From: Bacillota bacterium
GTDB lineage: Bacteria; Bacillota; Clostridia; Acetivibrionales; DSM-1351
Direction of reading: 5' to 3'
Length of the DNA stretch: 15,025 nt
Assembly: GCA_023392075.1 (NCBI GenBank)
Contig: JAEVZU010000323.1
Location: 1-15,025, forward strand
Both the position numbers and the translations under genes were made by a program. Every line of letters begins with the position of its first letter. Position 1 is the stretch's first letter. The notes under the pieces were generated by a model. It did no database searches. It was not told the origin of the DNA and saw only the letters and a list, made by a program, of their open reading frames with translations. This document shows, piece by piece, positions 1 to 6,600 of this stretch.

Positions 1-75
1 GCTGGGATGGCTGGACTCGAACCAACGAAATGCCAGAGTCAAAGTCTGGTGCCTTACCGGCTTGGCTACATCCCA
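1..75 (-). tRNA. tRNA-Gln, anticodon UUG (3' end at window edge)
   Basis: The minus strand folds into a standard cloverleaf. The 7-bp acceptor stem is TGGGATG with CATCCCA, the D stem is GCC/GGC, and the anticodon stem CCAGA/TCTGG closes the loop CTTTGAC. The T arm is GTTGG-TTCGAGT-CCAGC. The anticodon is TTG (window positions 42-40), so it reads CAA glutamine codons. The discriminator base is G at position 2. Position 1 gives the first C of a CCA tail, but the window ends before it can be shown that CCA is encoded. The 5' end is at 75, 12 nt downstream of the expected start site of its promoter. Confidence 0.96.
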
Positions 76-93
76 ACGTCAAGCGCAAAACCT

Positions 94-122
94 ATTATAA
101 AGAGGTTTGCACTTTTTGTCAA
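94..122 (-). promoter_or_regulatory. Consensus sigma-A promoter of tRNA-Gln
   Basis: On the minus strand there is a perfect -35 TTGACA (122-117), a 17-bp spacer, and a perfect -10 TATAAT (99-94). Transcription should start near position 87, giving a leader of about 12 nt before the tRNA. A full 12/12 match with ideal spacing fits a strong, constitutive stable-RNA promoter. It lies in the 91-bp gap downstream of prfC, so the tRNA does not depend on prfC readthrough. Confidence 0.92.
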
Positions 123-166
123 GCAAATATCACAATTTTTTAATTTAACCAAGCAAAGATTATTTG

Positions 167-1789
167 CTAGATTTTCCTGACTTTAAAATCCTGTGTTGCA
201 ATATCAACCAGCTTCAGATCCTTGTTTCTTTCCTCAGCCATTCTGATGGACCATTCATTTTCAAACAGAATGGAGTTTCTGCCCAGCTTATCTTCAACAA
301 TTACTGCCGTACTTGGGAGATTCAGCTTTCTTGGATCAAGGCCTTCATTTTCAATCCACCGGGCATGTCTGTACGGCAGATTCTGAAGACGGAGCTGAAC
401 TCCATACTCGTTTTTCAGCCTGTATTCCAGCACCTCAAACTGAAGAGCGCCTACTACACCGATGATTAATGCCTCAATACCGATGTCGATCTGCTTGAAA
501 ACCTGTATGGCGCCTTCCTCGGAGAGCTGGTCGATACCTTTTATGAACTGCTTTCTTTTCATGGTATCGGCAGGGGTTACTCTTGCAAAGTATTCGGCGG
601 GGAAGATTGGAATTCCCTCAAATTTTACACTGCCGTTTCCTTCATAAAGCGTATCGCCAAGATTGAATATGCCGGGATCAAACAAACCTATAATATCGCC
701 GGGAAACGCTTCGTCAACAATAGTACGTTCCTGGGCCATGAACTGCTGCGGCTGTGACAAGCGGATTTCTTTTCCGGCGTTTACATGCTTTACCGACATG
801 CCCTTTGTAAATTTGCCGGAACAAATTCTCAGAAACGCAAGTCTGTCCCTGTGTGTAGGATTCATATTAGCCTGAATCTTAAATATGAAGCCTGAGAATT
901 TGTCGCTTTCAGGGTCAATTTCGCTCTCGGACGTGGTTATCACACCCGGTGAAGGTGCAAGTTCAAGGAATTCCTCCAAAAACGGCTGTACACCGAAATT
1001 GGTCATGGCACTGCCAAAGAATAAAGGTGTGAGTTCGCCGCTGCGGATTTTCTTCTTGTCAAACTCATCTCCTGCCATGTCAAGAAGTTCGATGTCTTCA
1101 CAAAGTTTATCGTGATAGTGGCTTCCCAGTAAATCGGCAAAAATGGGGTCATCAACCTTTCCAACAGTGGATGATACCTGTGCCTGGCCATGTTCGCCGC
1201 CGTCAAAGAGCTCAATTTGTTTAAGCTTTCTATTGTAAACACCCTTAAAGTCACCTTCGGTTCCTATGGGCCAGTTCATAGGGTAGGAACGTATACCGAG
1301 TACCCTTTCGATCTCTTCCATAAGCTCGAAGGGGTCTTTGCTGGCACGGTCCATTTTATTTACAAATGTAAATATGGGTATACCCCTTAGTTTACAAACG
1401 TGAAAAAGTTTTATTGTCTGTGCTTCAACACCCTTTGCTCCGTCGATAAGCATAACGGCGCTGTCGGCAGCAACCAGAGTTCTGTATGTATCCTCACTGA
1501 AGTCCTGGTGACCGGGTGTATCCAAAATATTTATACAGAAATCATTATATTCAAACTGCATTACGCTGGAAGTAACAGAAATACCTCTTTGCTTTTCTAT
1601 TTCCATCCAGTCGGACACGGCATATTTATTTGCCTTTCTGGCCTTAACCGAACCGGCAAGTCTGATAGCGCCTCCATATAGGAGCAGCTTTTCGGTCAAG
1701 GTTGTTTTACCGGCATCGGGGTGGGATATAATGGCAAATGTTTTTCTGCGTGCTACTTCTTTTTTTATTTCAGTTTTGATATCTGGCAT
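167..1789 (-). CDS. prfC: Peptide chain release factor 3 (RF3)
   Basis: Translation GTPase that removes RF1/RF2 from the ribosome after peptide release. The 540 residues match the usual RF3 length of about 525-540. G-domain motifs are visible: P-loop SHPDAGKTT at residues 22-30, RGIS near 68 with the switch Thr at 73, DTPGH at 90-94, and NKMD at 144-147. The stretch with SVKARK, SDWMEIEKQRGISVTSSVM is typical of RF3 and separates it from EF-G and TypA/LepA. The start is placed at ATG 1789, because GAGAGG sits 8 nt upstream. An in-frame TTG at 1807 would add six residues, but the SD would then fall inside the coding region. No convincing terminator follows before the tRNA promoter. Confidence 0.95.
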   Translation of the reverse strand: MPDIKTEIKKEVARRKTFAIISHPDAGKTTLTEKLLLYGGAIRLAGSVKARKANKYAVSDWMEIEKQRGISVTSSVMQFEYNDFCINILDTPGHQDFSEDTYRTLVAADSAVMLIDGAKGVEAQTIKLFHVCKLRGIPIFTFVNKMDRASKDPFELMEEIERVLGIRSYPMNWPIGTEGDFKGVYNRKLKQIELFDGGEHGQAQVSSTVGKVDDPIFADLLGSHYHDKLCEDIELLDMAGDEFDKKKIRSGELTPLFFGSAMTNFGVQPFLEEFLELAPSPGVITTSESEIDPESDKFSGFIFKIQANMNPTHRDRLAFLRICSGKFTKGMSVKHVNAGKEIRLSQPQQFMAQERTIVDEAFPGDIIGLFDPGIFNLGDTLYEGNGSVKFEGIPIFPAEYFARVTPADTMKRKQFIKGIDQLSEEGAIQVFKQIDIGIEALIIGVVGALQFEVLEYRLKNEYGVQLRLQNLPYRHARWIENEGLDPRKLNLPSTAVIVEDKLGRNSILFENEWSIRMAEERNKDLKLVDIATQDFKVRKI

Positions 1790-1880
1790 TGATTTAACCT
1801 CTCGCAATTCTAATTAAATTGAATAATACCTGCCTTTAATAAGGAAATAAGGATATTGTTCCTCTCAGCAATCAAATTTC

Positions 1881-1909
1881 ATTTTATATTATAGCCAATA
1901 TGGTGTCAA
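1881..1909 (-). promoter_or_regulatory. Promoter of prfC
   Basis: The minus strand has -35 TTGACA (1909-1904), a 17-bp spacer, and -10 TAAAAT (1886-1881), an 11/12 match to the sigma-A consensus. Transcription would start near 1874 and give a leader of about 85 nt before the prfC ATG. A TATAAT at 1893-1888 lies only 10 bp from the -35, so it is less likely to be the -10 element. Confidence 0.75.
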
Positions 1910-2048
1910 ATAGTAATTGAATACACCATAAAAGTTGCTCTTTGAGAAAATACTTGTATATGGAAAGCATTTGAGCACATAATTTAAATGTTAGATTCAT
2001 AACTTTCTGAACCGATTAATAAAGGGTTATTTGGCATGCTTATAGAAT

Positions 2049-2069
2049 ATATGCAATTAATGGTATAAT
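2049..2069 (+). promoter_or_regulatory. Probable extended -10 promoter for the TGS/uridine-kinase gene
   Basis: TGGTATAAT at 2061-2069 combines an extended -10 TGn with a perfect TATAAT (2064-2069). The -35 region at 17-bp spacing (2041-2046, TATAGA) is poor, as extended -10 promoters tolerate. Transcription would begin near 2076, about 100 nt before the ATG at 2178. The rest of the 388-bp gap between prfC and this gene is AT-rich, and apart from the prfC promoter I see nothing recognisable in it. Confidence 0.5.
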
Positions 2070-2177
2070 GTATTTGGTTGATGATATTTGAAGCTGTATT
2101 TACACATCATACTTTAAAAAATAAAGATCTTATTATTAATATATTGAATAATATGTAGTACTATTTGGAGGGATTAT

Positions 2178-3836
2178 ATGAGCGAAAAGATTTTTATAAC
2201 TTTAAATAATGAAAAATATGAAATAGAGAAAAAAACAACACTGCTTGAATTGGCCAGGCGCTTCAAGGACTCATACCAATCAGCCATTGTTGCCGCACGT
2301 GTGAATAATGATATCCGGGAACTAAGCTATGGGCTTGCTGAGGATGCAAAAGTAGGCTTTATTGATCTAACCGATGAGGATGGTATGAGAATATACAGAA
2401 GAAGCCTTTATTTTATATTCATAAAGGCTGTTAATGAACTGTATCCCGGGAGAAATGCGGTAATCAGTCATCCTATGAGTAACGGTGTATACTGTGAAAT
2501 AAGAGGAGATGAAGAACTTACTGAGATTGATGTGGAAGCTGTTCAGAAGAAAATGAATGAAATTGTAAGCTGTGCACTGCCTTTTGAGAAAAAGATTGTT
2601 TCCACAGAAAGTGCCAGAGAATTGTATAAGAAGACAGGAAGGCTTGATAAATATGAGGTTTTGGAACACAGGCAAAAGCCGTATGTCACGGTGTATAACT
2701 GCGGAGGCTATGAAGATTATTACTACGGCTACATGGTGCCCGATACGAGTTACATCAAGTGTTTCAGCCTGAAGTTCCATCAGCCGGGAGTGGTGATACA
2801 GTTCCCTTCAAAGGGTAAACCCGAGGAACTTCCGGAATTCGAAGAACAGAAAAAGCTTTTCAAGGTATTTATCGAATACAAAAAGTGGGTCCGCATACTG
2901 GGAGTTGAGAATGTAGGAGCCTTGAATGATATTGTCAAGGCCGGTGAAATAGGAGATCTTATCAGAGTCAGTGAAGCGCTTCATGAAAAGAAGATAGCGG
3001 AAATAGCGGATAAAATAACAAATCATGAAGAGGAAAAGCGTATCGTTCTTATTTCAGGCCCCTCGTCGTCAGGAAAGACAACCTTTGCCAACAGGTTGGG
3101 CATTCAGCTCAGAGTAAATGGCTATGCGCCCAAGACAATATCTCTGGACAATTATTTTGTCAATAGAGATAGAACTCCGAAGGATGAGGACGGAGAATAC
3201 GATTATGAGGCTCTTGAGGCAATAGATGTGGACCTCTTTAACAAACATTTGGCTGCGCTTCTGGGGGGGCATGAAGTAGAGATACCGGTATATAATTTCG
3301 AAACAGGCTCAAGGGAATCCTTTGGGCAGAAAATGATAATGAATAAAAACACCATACTTGTAATAGAAGGAATACATGGCCTGAATGACAGGTTGACGGC
3401 ATCAATTTCACCCGAGGACAAATACAAGATTTATGTGAGTGCCTTAACTTCAATGAACATAGACGACCACAACAGAATACCCTCTACCGATACCAGAATT
3501 ATCCGCAGGATAGTCAGAGACAATCAGTTCAGGGGTTGTTCTGCAATCAATACCATAAACAGATGGCCCTCTGTAAGAAGGGGTGAAGAGAAAAACATAT
3601 TCCCTTATCAGGAAAATGCGGATATTATGTTCAACTCTTCCCTGGTATATGAATTATGTCTGCTGAAAACTTATGCCGAACCGCTGTTAATGCAATTGGG
3701 GCCTGAAAATGAACGGTATTCTGAGGTTAAGCGGCTTATAGAATTTTTAAGCTATTTCCTGCCTATAGACGGCAAGGAGGTTCCAAACAATTCAATAGTA
3801 AAAGAATTTGTCGGCGGGAGTTGCTTTTTCCAGTGA
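2178..3836 (+). CDS. TGS domain / uridine kinase-like nucleoside kinase fusion
   Basis: A 552-residue protein with three visible parts. Residues 1 to about 65 form a TGS domain, the ubiquitin-like fold found in threonyl-tRNA synthetase and SpoT. A middle region resembles the second-additional domain of threonyl-tRNA synthetase. From about residue 285 there is a phosphoribulokinase/uridine kinase P-loop domain with GPSSSGKT at 294-301, followed by LDNYF and VIEGIHGLND, which are typical of uridine kinases. Family members are usually annotated as nucleoside or uridine kinases, but the true substrate of this fused form is not settled by sequence. The start ATG has GGAGGG about 6 nt upstream. Ordinary Udk is only about 210 residues, so this is not the standard pyrimidine salvage enzyme. 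Confidence 0.85.
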   Translation: MSEKIFITLNNEKYEIEKKTTLLELARRFKDSYQSAIVAARVNNDIRELSYGLAEDAKVGFIDLTDEDGMRIYRRSLYFIFIKAVNELYPGRNAVISHPMSNGVYCEIRGDEELTEIDVEAVQKKMNEIVSCALPFEKKIVSTESARELYKKTGRLDKYEVLEHRQKPYVTVYNCGGYEDYYYGYMVPDTSYIKCFSLKFHQPGVVIQFPSKGKPEELPEFEEQKKLFKVFIEYKKWVRILGVENVGALNDIVKAGEIGDLIRVSEALHEKKIAEIADKITNHEEEKRIVLISGPSSSGKTTFANRLGIQLRVNGYAPKTISLDNYFVNRDRTPKDEDGEYDYEALEAIDVDLFNKHLAALLGGHEVEIPVYNFETGSRESFGQKMIMNKNTILVIEGIHGLNDRLTASISPEDKYKIYVSALTSMNIDDHNRIPSTDTRIIRRIVRDNQFRGCSAINTINRWPSVRRGEEKNIFPYQENADIMFNSSLVYELCLLKTYAEPLLMQLGPENERYSEVKRLIEFLSYFLPIDGKEVPNNSIVKEFVGGSCFFQ

Positions 3837-3838
3837 GT

Positions 3839-3860
3839 AAGGCCGGCTGCGGCCGGCCTT
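3839..3860 (+). terminator. GC-rich hairpin after the kinase gene, weak terminator
   Basis: A 9-bp perfect stem, AAGGCCGGC (3839-3847) with GCCGGCCTT (3852-3860), closes a 4-nt loop TGCG right after the kinase stop codon. Only three T's follow before AAAAG, so it lacks the U-tract of an efficient intrinsic terminator. No clear promoter separates it from the next gene at 3896. It may be a leaky terminator, an RNA-stability element, or a Rho-type or processing site between the kinase and the hydrogenase-linked operon. Confidence 0.5.
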
Positions 3861-3895
3861 TAAAAGAATTATACATATTTAATGAGGTGAACCGT

Positions 3896-4252
3896 ATGAA
3901 GCTTCTTGACATTGCTACCATATTAAACGCGCAGGTTTTAACAGCAAACGAACTTCTTGACTATGAGGTCACATCCGCCTGCGGTTCCGATTTGATGAGT
4001 GACGTAATGGCCTATGTAACTGAAAATGTTGTTTTGCTGACAGGACTCATAAACCTGCAGGTTATTAGAACAGCGGAGATGATGGACATCAAGGCGGTAA
4101 TTTTTGTGAGAGGCAAACAGCCGCTTGACAGTATGGTCGGGCTGGCTCAGGAAAAGAATATTGTCCTTATGACAACAAGTCTCACAATGTTTCCCGCATG
4201 CGGAAAACTGTATGAAGCCGGTCTGAAAAACAGTTATGCCGCCGGGAGGTAG
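3896..4252 (+). CDS. DRTGG-domain-like protein (first copy)
   Basis: A 118-residue small alpha/beta protein of the DRTGG-domain type, recognised by the pattern LLTGLINLQVIRTAEMMDIKAV followed by a short basic turn and a hydrophobic strand near the end. The literal Asp-Arg-Thr-Gly-Gly motif is absent. In other clostridia and Thermoanaerobacter relatives such genes sit beside an RsbW-like ATPase, an [FeFe]-hydrogenase-like protein and a PHP protein, as here. Function is unknown; a ligand-sensing or regulatory role is inference. The start is ATG 3896 with GAGGTGA at 3884-3890; an upstream in-frame start at 3821 would lie within the kinase gene. It ends 3 nt before the ATPase gene, so the two are probably co-translated. 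Confidence 0.75.
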   Translation: MKLLDIATILNAQVLTANELLDYEVTSACGSDLMSDVMAYVTENVVLLTGLINLQVIRTAEMMDIKAVIFVRGKQPLDSMVGLAQEKNIVLMTTSLTMFPACGKLYEAGLKNSYAAGR

Positions 4253-4255
4253 GAA

Positions 4256-4678
4256 ATGAGCACCATCAAGCTTAAGTACGATATTCCTGCCAATGACTTT
4301 GTAGCTGCAGGTGAGGCCTCGAGCAATGTAAAGAAAAAGCTTGCCCAGATAGGGATTTCAGCCGATAAGATAAAAAAGGCGGCTATTGCCATGTATGAAG
4401 CCGAAATAAACGCTGTAATTCATGCAGACGGCGGGACAGCTGATGTAGAAATATGCTCTGACAAGGTGGTCATAGGAATCATAGATAATGGCCCCGGAAT
4501 TCCTGATTTGGAGCTTGCAATGACCGAAGGCTATTCAACCGCACCTGACAATATCAGAGAAATGGGATTTGGAGCTGGAATGGGGCTCCCGAATATGAAA
4601 AAATATGCTGACAAGCTGGAGATAAATACTGAGGTGGGTATAGGGACAAAGGTAACTATAACTGTTTATTTTATCTAG
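4256..4678 (+). CDS. RsbW-like GHKL ATPase / anti-sigma-type serine kinase
   Basis: A 140-residue stand-alone Bergerat-fold ATPase, the size of RsbW/SpoIIAB anti-sigma kinases. The N-box is EAEIN (Glu48, Asn52), the G1 box is DNGPGIPD (77-84), and the G2 box is GFGAGMGLPNM (104-114), so the ATP-binding residues are present. Members of this family bind ATP and either phosphorylate an antagonist protein or act as kinase modules split from a histidine kinase. No STAS antagonist or sigma factor is encoded nearby. Its neighbours are DRTGG-like proteins and a hydrogenase-like protein, so its partner is probably one of these. The SD GGAGG overlaps the end of the upstream gene. Confidence 0.85.
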   Translation: MSTIKLKYDIPANDFVAAGEASSNVKKKLAQIGISADKIKKAAIAMYEAEINAVIHADGGTADVEICSDKVVIGIIDNGPGIPDLELAMTEGYSTAPDNIREMGFGAGMGLPNMKKYADKLEINTEVGIGTKVTITVYFI

Positions 4679-4732
4679 TACAATATCTGCATACCGGGTG
4701 CATAAATTTGGAGTGGATTTTTCGGAGGACAA

Positions 4733-4753
4733 CGCATTCGCCCAAAGGATGCG
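4733..4753 (+). other. Small hairpin in the leader of the hydrogenase-like gene
   Basis: Within the 119-nt gap before ATG 4798, CGCATTC (4733-4739) can pair with GGATGCG (4747-4753) around a 7-nt loop. This gives seven pairs including one G-U. It lies just after a decoy SD-like GGAGGACA (4725-4732), which is repeated as the true SD at 4785-4792. No start codon at useful spacing follows the first copy. Functional meaning is uncertain. Confidence 0.3.
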
Positions 4754-4797
4754 CCATGAATTCACATAATATTGTACTGGTTTTGGAGGACATATTT

Positions 4798-6147
4798 ATG
4801 AATGAGTACTTCCATTCTGTCAATCTCGACAAGAATAAGTGCAGAGGCTGCACCAATTGTATAAAAAGGTGTCCTACGGAAGCAATCCGTGTGAGGAAGG
4901 GCAAGGCACTTATTATTAAGGAACGCTGTATTGATTGCGGCGAGTGCATACGTGTTTGCCCCTATCATGCAAAGACCGCAATCAGCGACAGCCTTGACAT
5001 AATAGGTGACTACAGGTACAAGGTTGCTATTCCGGCACCCTCTTTTTACGGACAGTTTGAAAAGAAGTATTCCAGGGATAATATTTTGAACGCTTTGATA
5101 GATATAGGCTTTGACCATGTTTTCGAGGTTGCCCGGGCCGCGGAAATAGTCAGTGAGGCAACCAGACAGCTGCTCACAAACTCCCTGGTCAAAAAGCCCA
5201 TGATATCTTCGGCCTGTCCCGGAGTTGTCAGATTGATCCAGGTAAGATTTCCAAGCCTGATTGAGAACATCGTCAAGCTGGAATCTCCGATGGAGGTCGC
5301 AGCAAAAATTGTTAAAACCCAGCTGCAGGAAGGCAGGAATATTCCTGCTGAAGAAATAGGTGTATTTTTTATTTCTCCGTGTCCTGCAAAGGTAACCAGC
5401 GTAAAATCGCCCTATGAAAAGCAAAAGTCCTATGTGGACGGCGTCATTTCCATAAAGGATATCTATCTGAAGGTCCTGGCGGCGCTCAATAACCCATACA
5501 ATGCTTCCAAATACTCCGAGGCGGGTTTCGAGGGAATAGACTGGGCCAATTCCGGAGGTGAAAGCGGAGCTCTGGGGACGGAAAATGTTCTGGCTGTCGA
5601 TGGTATACATAATGTTATAAAGATATTTGATGAAATAGAAGGTGACAGACTTTCAGATGTTGATTTCGTTGAGGCACTGTCCTGCTCTGGCGGGTGTCTT
5701 GGGGGGCCGCTGACGGTTGAAAATGTTTTTGTTGCCAAAACCACACTGAAAAGGCATATTCATGAGGCTCCTGCCGGCCGTATGGAAAAAATGGCGCCCA
5801 AAAGCTTTGAAGAACTGGTATGGACTTCAAATGTGGAATACAAGCCGGTTATGAAGCTGGATCAGGATATACTCAAAGCCATGGAAAAACTTGAAAAGCT
5901 GGAAAGAATATATGACGGGCTGCCCGGACTGGACTGCGGTGCCTGCGGAGCACCAAACTGCAGAGCCTTGGCGGAGGATATTGTAAGAGAGATTGCCAAT
6001 GAAACGGATTGTATTTTCAAGCTAAGGCAAAGAATCCGTGATCTCGCTGAGGAAATGGTAGATCTGGGAGGAAAGGTCCCTCCTGTAATGGATAACGATT
6101 CAGGCGGAGAAGAGACTGCAGGATTGGAGAAAAACCATGTACATTAA
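4798..6147 (+). CDS. Sensory-type [FeFe]-hydrogenase-like iron-sulfur protein
   Basis: A 449-residue protein. Two ferredoxin [4Fe-4S] motifs lie at the N-terminus (Cys15/18/21/25 and Cys44/47/50/54). The H-cluster domain follows with three recognisable loops: SSACPG (Cys140), SPCPAK (Cys195, Lys198) and ALSCSGGC (Cys296, Cys300), so all four cluster-ligand cysteines are kept. The cysteine used for proton transfer in catalytic hydrogenases (first Cys of TSCCP) is Ala139, and the Met positions of loops 2 and 3 are Ser193 and Leu294. A C-terminal 4Fe-4S domain follows (Cys380/383/388/405). There is no PAS domain. These changes resemble group C/D putative H2 sensors rather than bulk H2 producers. 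The start is ATG 4798 with GGAGGA 7 nt upstream; a TTG at 4708 has no SD. Confidence 0.88.
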   Translation: MNEYFHSVNLDKNKCRGCTNCIKRCPTEAIRVRKGKALIIKERCIDCGECIRVCPYHAKTAISDSLDIIGDYRYKVAIPAPSFYGQFEKKYSRDNILNALIDIGFDHVFEVARAAEIVSEATRQLLTNSLVKKPMISSACPGVVRLIQVRFPSLIENIVKLESPMEVAAKIVKTQLQEGRNIPAEEIGVFFISPCPAKVTSVKSPYEKQKSYVDGVISIKDIYLKVLAALNNPYNASKYSEAGFEGIDWANSGGESGALGTENVLAVDGIHNVIKIFDEIEGDRLSDVDFVEALSCSGGCLGGPLTVENVFVAKTTLKRHIHEAPAGRMEKMAPKSFEELVWTSNVEYKPVMKLDQDILKAMEKLEKLERIYDGLPGLDCGACGAPNCRALAEDIVREIANETDCIFKLRQRIRDLAEEMVDLGGKVPPVMDNDSGGEETAGLEKNHVH

Positions 6148-6475
6148 AGATTTGGTGCAAATAATTTCAGGTGAACTGATGACTGATAAAATACCGGATT
6201 TATCCGCAAAAGTTCAAAATGTGTATATTGGCGATCTGCTCAGCTGGGTAATGTCCCATGCGCAAAAAGGTGATGCATGGGTGACTGTCCTGACAAATGT
6301 AAATGTACCCGCAGTGGCTTTAATGACAGAGGTTGCCTGTGTAATAATACCTGAAGCAATCAAGGCCGAGGAACTGACACTGAAAAAGGCAAATGAAAAT
6401 GGAATAATTATTATCGGAACACAGCTGAATTCTTTTGAAATCAGCAGGAGAATCATAGATTCAAAGCTGCTGTAG
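6137..6475 (+). CDS. DRTGG-domain-like protein (second copy)
   Basis: A 112-residue protein clearly paralogous to the one at 3896. It shares an N-terminal IGDLLSWVM-like helix (GSDLMSDVM in the first copy), a central LTNVNVPAVALMTEVACVII segment, and a C-terminal IIIIGTQLNSFEISRRI strand-helix. The canonical DRTGG residues are missing here too. Its ATG overlaps the last 11 nt of the hydrogenase-like gene, and the SD GGAGA lies inside that gene, which suggests translational coupling and a physical or functional link. The biochemical role is unknown. A pair of DRTGG-like proteins flanking the hydrogenase is the characteristic layout of this module. Confidence 0.72.
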   Translation: MYIKDLVQIISGELMTDKIPDLSAKVQNVYIGDLLSWVMSHAQKGDAWVTVLTNVNVPAVALMTEVACVIIPEAIKAEELTLKKANENGIIIIGTQLNSFEISRRIIDSKLL

Positions 6476-6513
6476 GCAAATTAAAGGATTGGGGCTCAAA
6501 GCGCACATGGCCA

Positions 6514-6600
6514 ATTAACCTCCTTTATTCGCCACATTGCGATAAAGGATATAGGTTTTCATTTCAGTTTGTGGCCGCAATGCGGCTCATGGAGGTTAAT
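6514..6600 (+). promoter_or_regulatory. Putative RNA switch sequestering the PHP gene's ribosome binding site
   Basis: ATTAACCTCC (6514-6523) is the exact complement of GGAGGTTAAT (6591-6600), which holds the Shine-Dalgarno and abuts the ATG at 6601. Nested inside, 6531-6541 pairs with 6576-6586 at 10 of 11 positions (A6534 opposite C6583). The loop of 34 nt is 6542-6575. The competing local folds are TCCTTTAT (6521-6528) with ATAAAGGA (6542-6549), extendable by AACC/GGTT across a 4-nt bulge, and GCCGC/GCGGC around an AAT loop (6574-6586). These cannot coexist with the long hairpin and would leave the SD open. I see no known riboswitch class in it. An inverted-repeat mobile element is possible. 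Confidence 0.6.

Noticed and set aside
130..166. Intrinsic terminator for prfC
   Set aside because: The region is AT-rich, but I could not find a stem with more than a few pairs followed by a U-tract on the minus strand.
1790..1807. TTG start for prfC adding six residues
   Set aside because: The SD GAGAGG lies downstream of that TTG and is correctly spaced for the ATG at 1789.
4708..4797. TTG start extending the hydrogenase-like protein by 30 residues
   Set aside because: No SD precedes it, the added residues look unlike a hydrogenase N-terminus, and ATG 4798 has GGAGGA at 7 nt.
4762..5610. Long open frame of 282 codons on the minus strand inside the hydrogenase-like gene
   Set aside because: It is fully antisense to a gene with clear motifs, its translation shows no family features, and it has no proper SD.
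6571..6600. GTG 6571 or ATG 6589 as start of the PHP protein
   Set aside because: Neither has an SD, and both lie in the structured leader; ATG 6601 has the SD and begins just before the DLHIHT motif.
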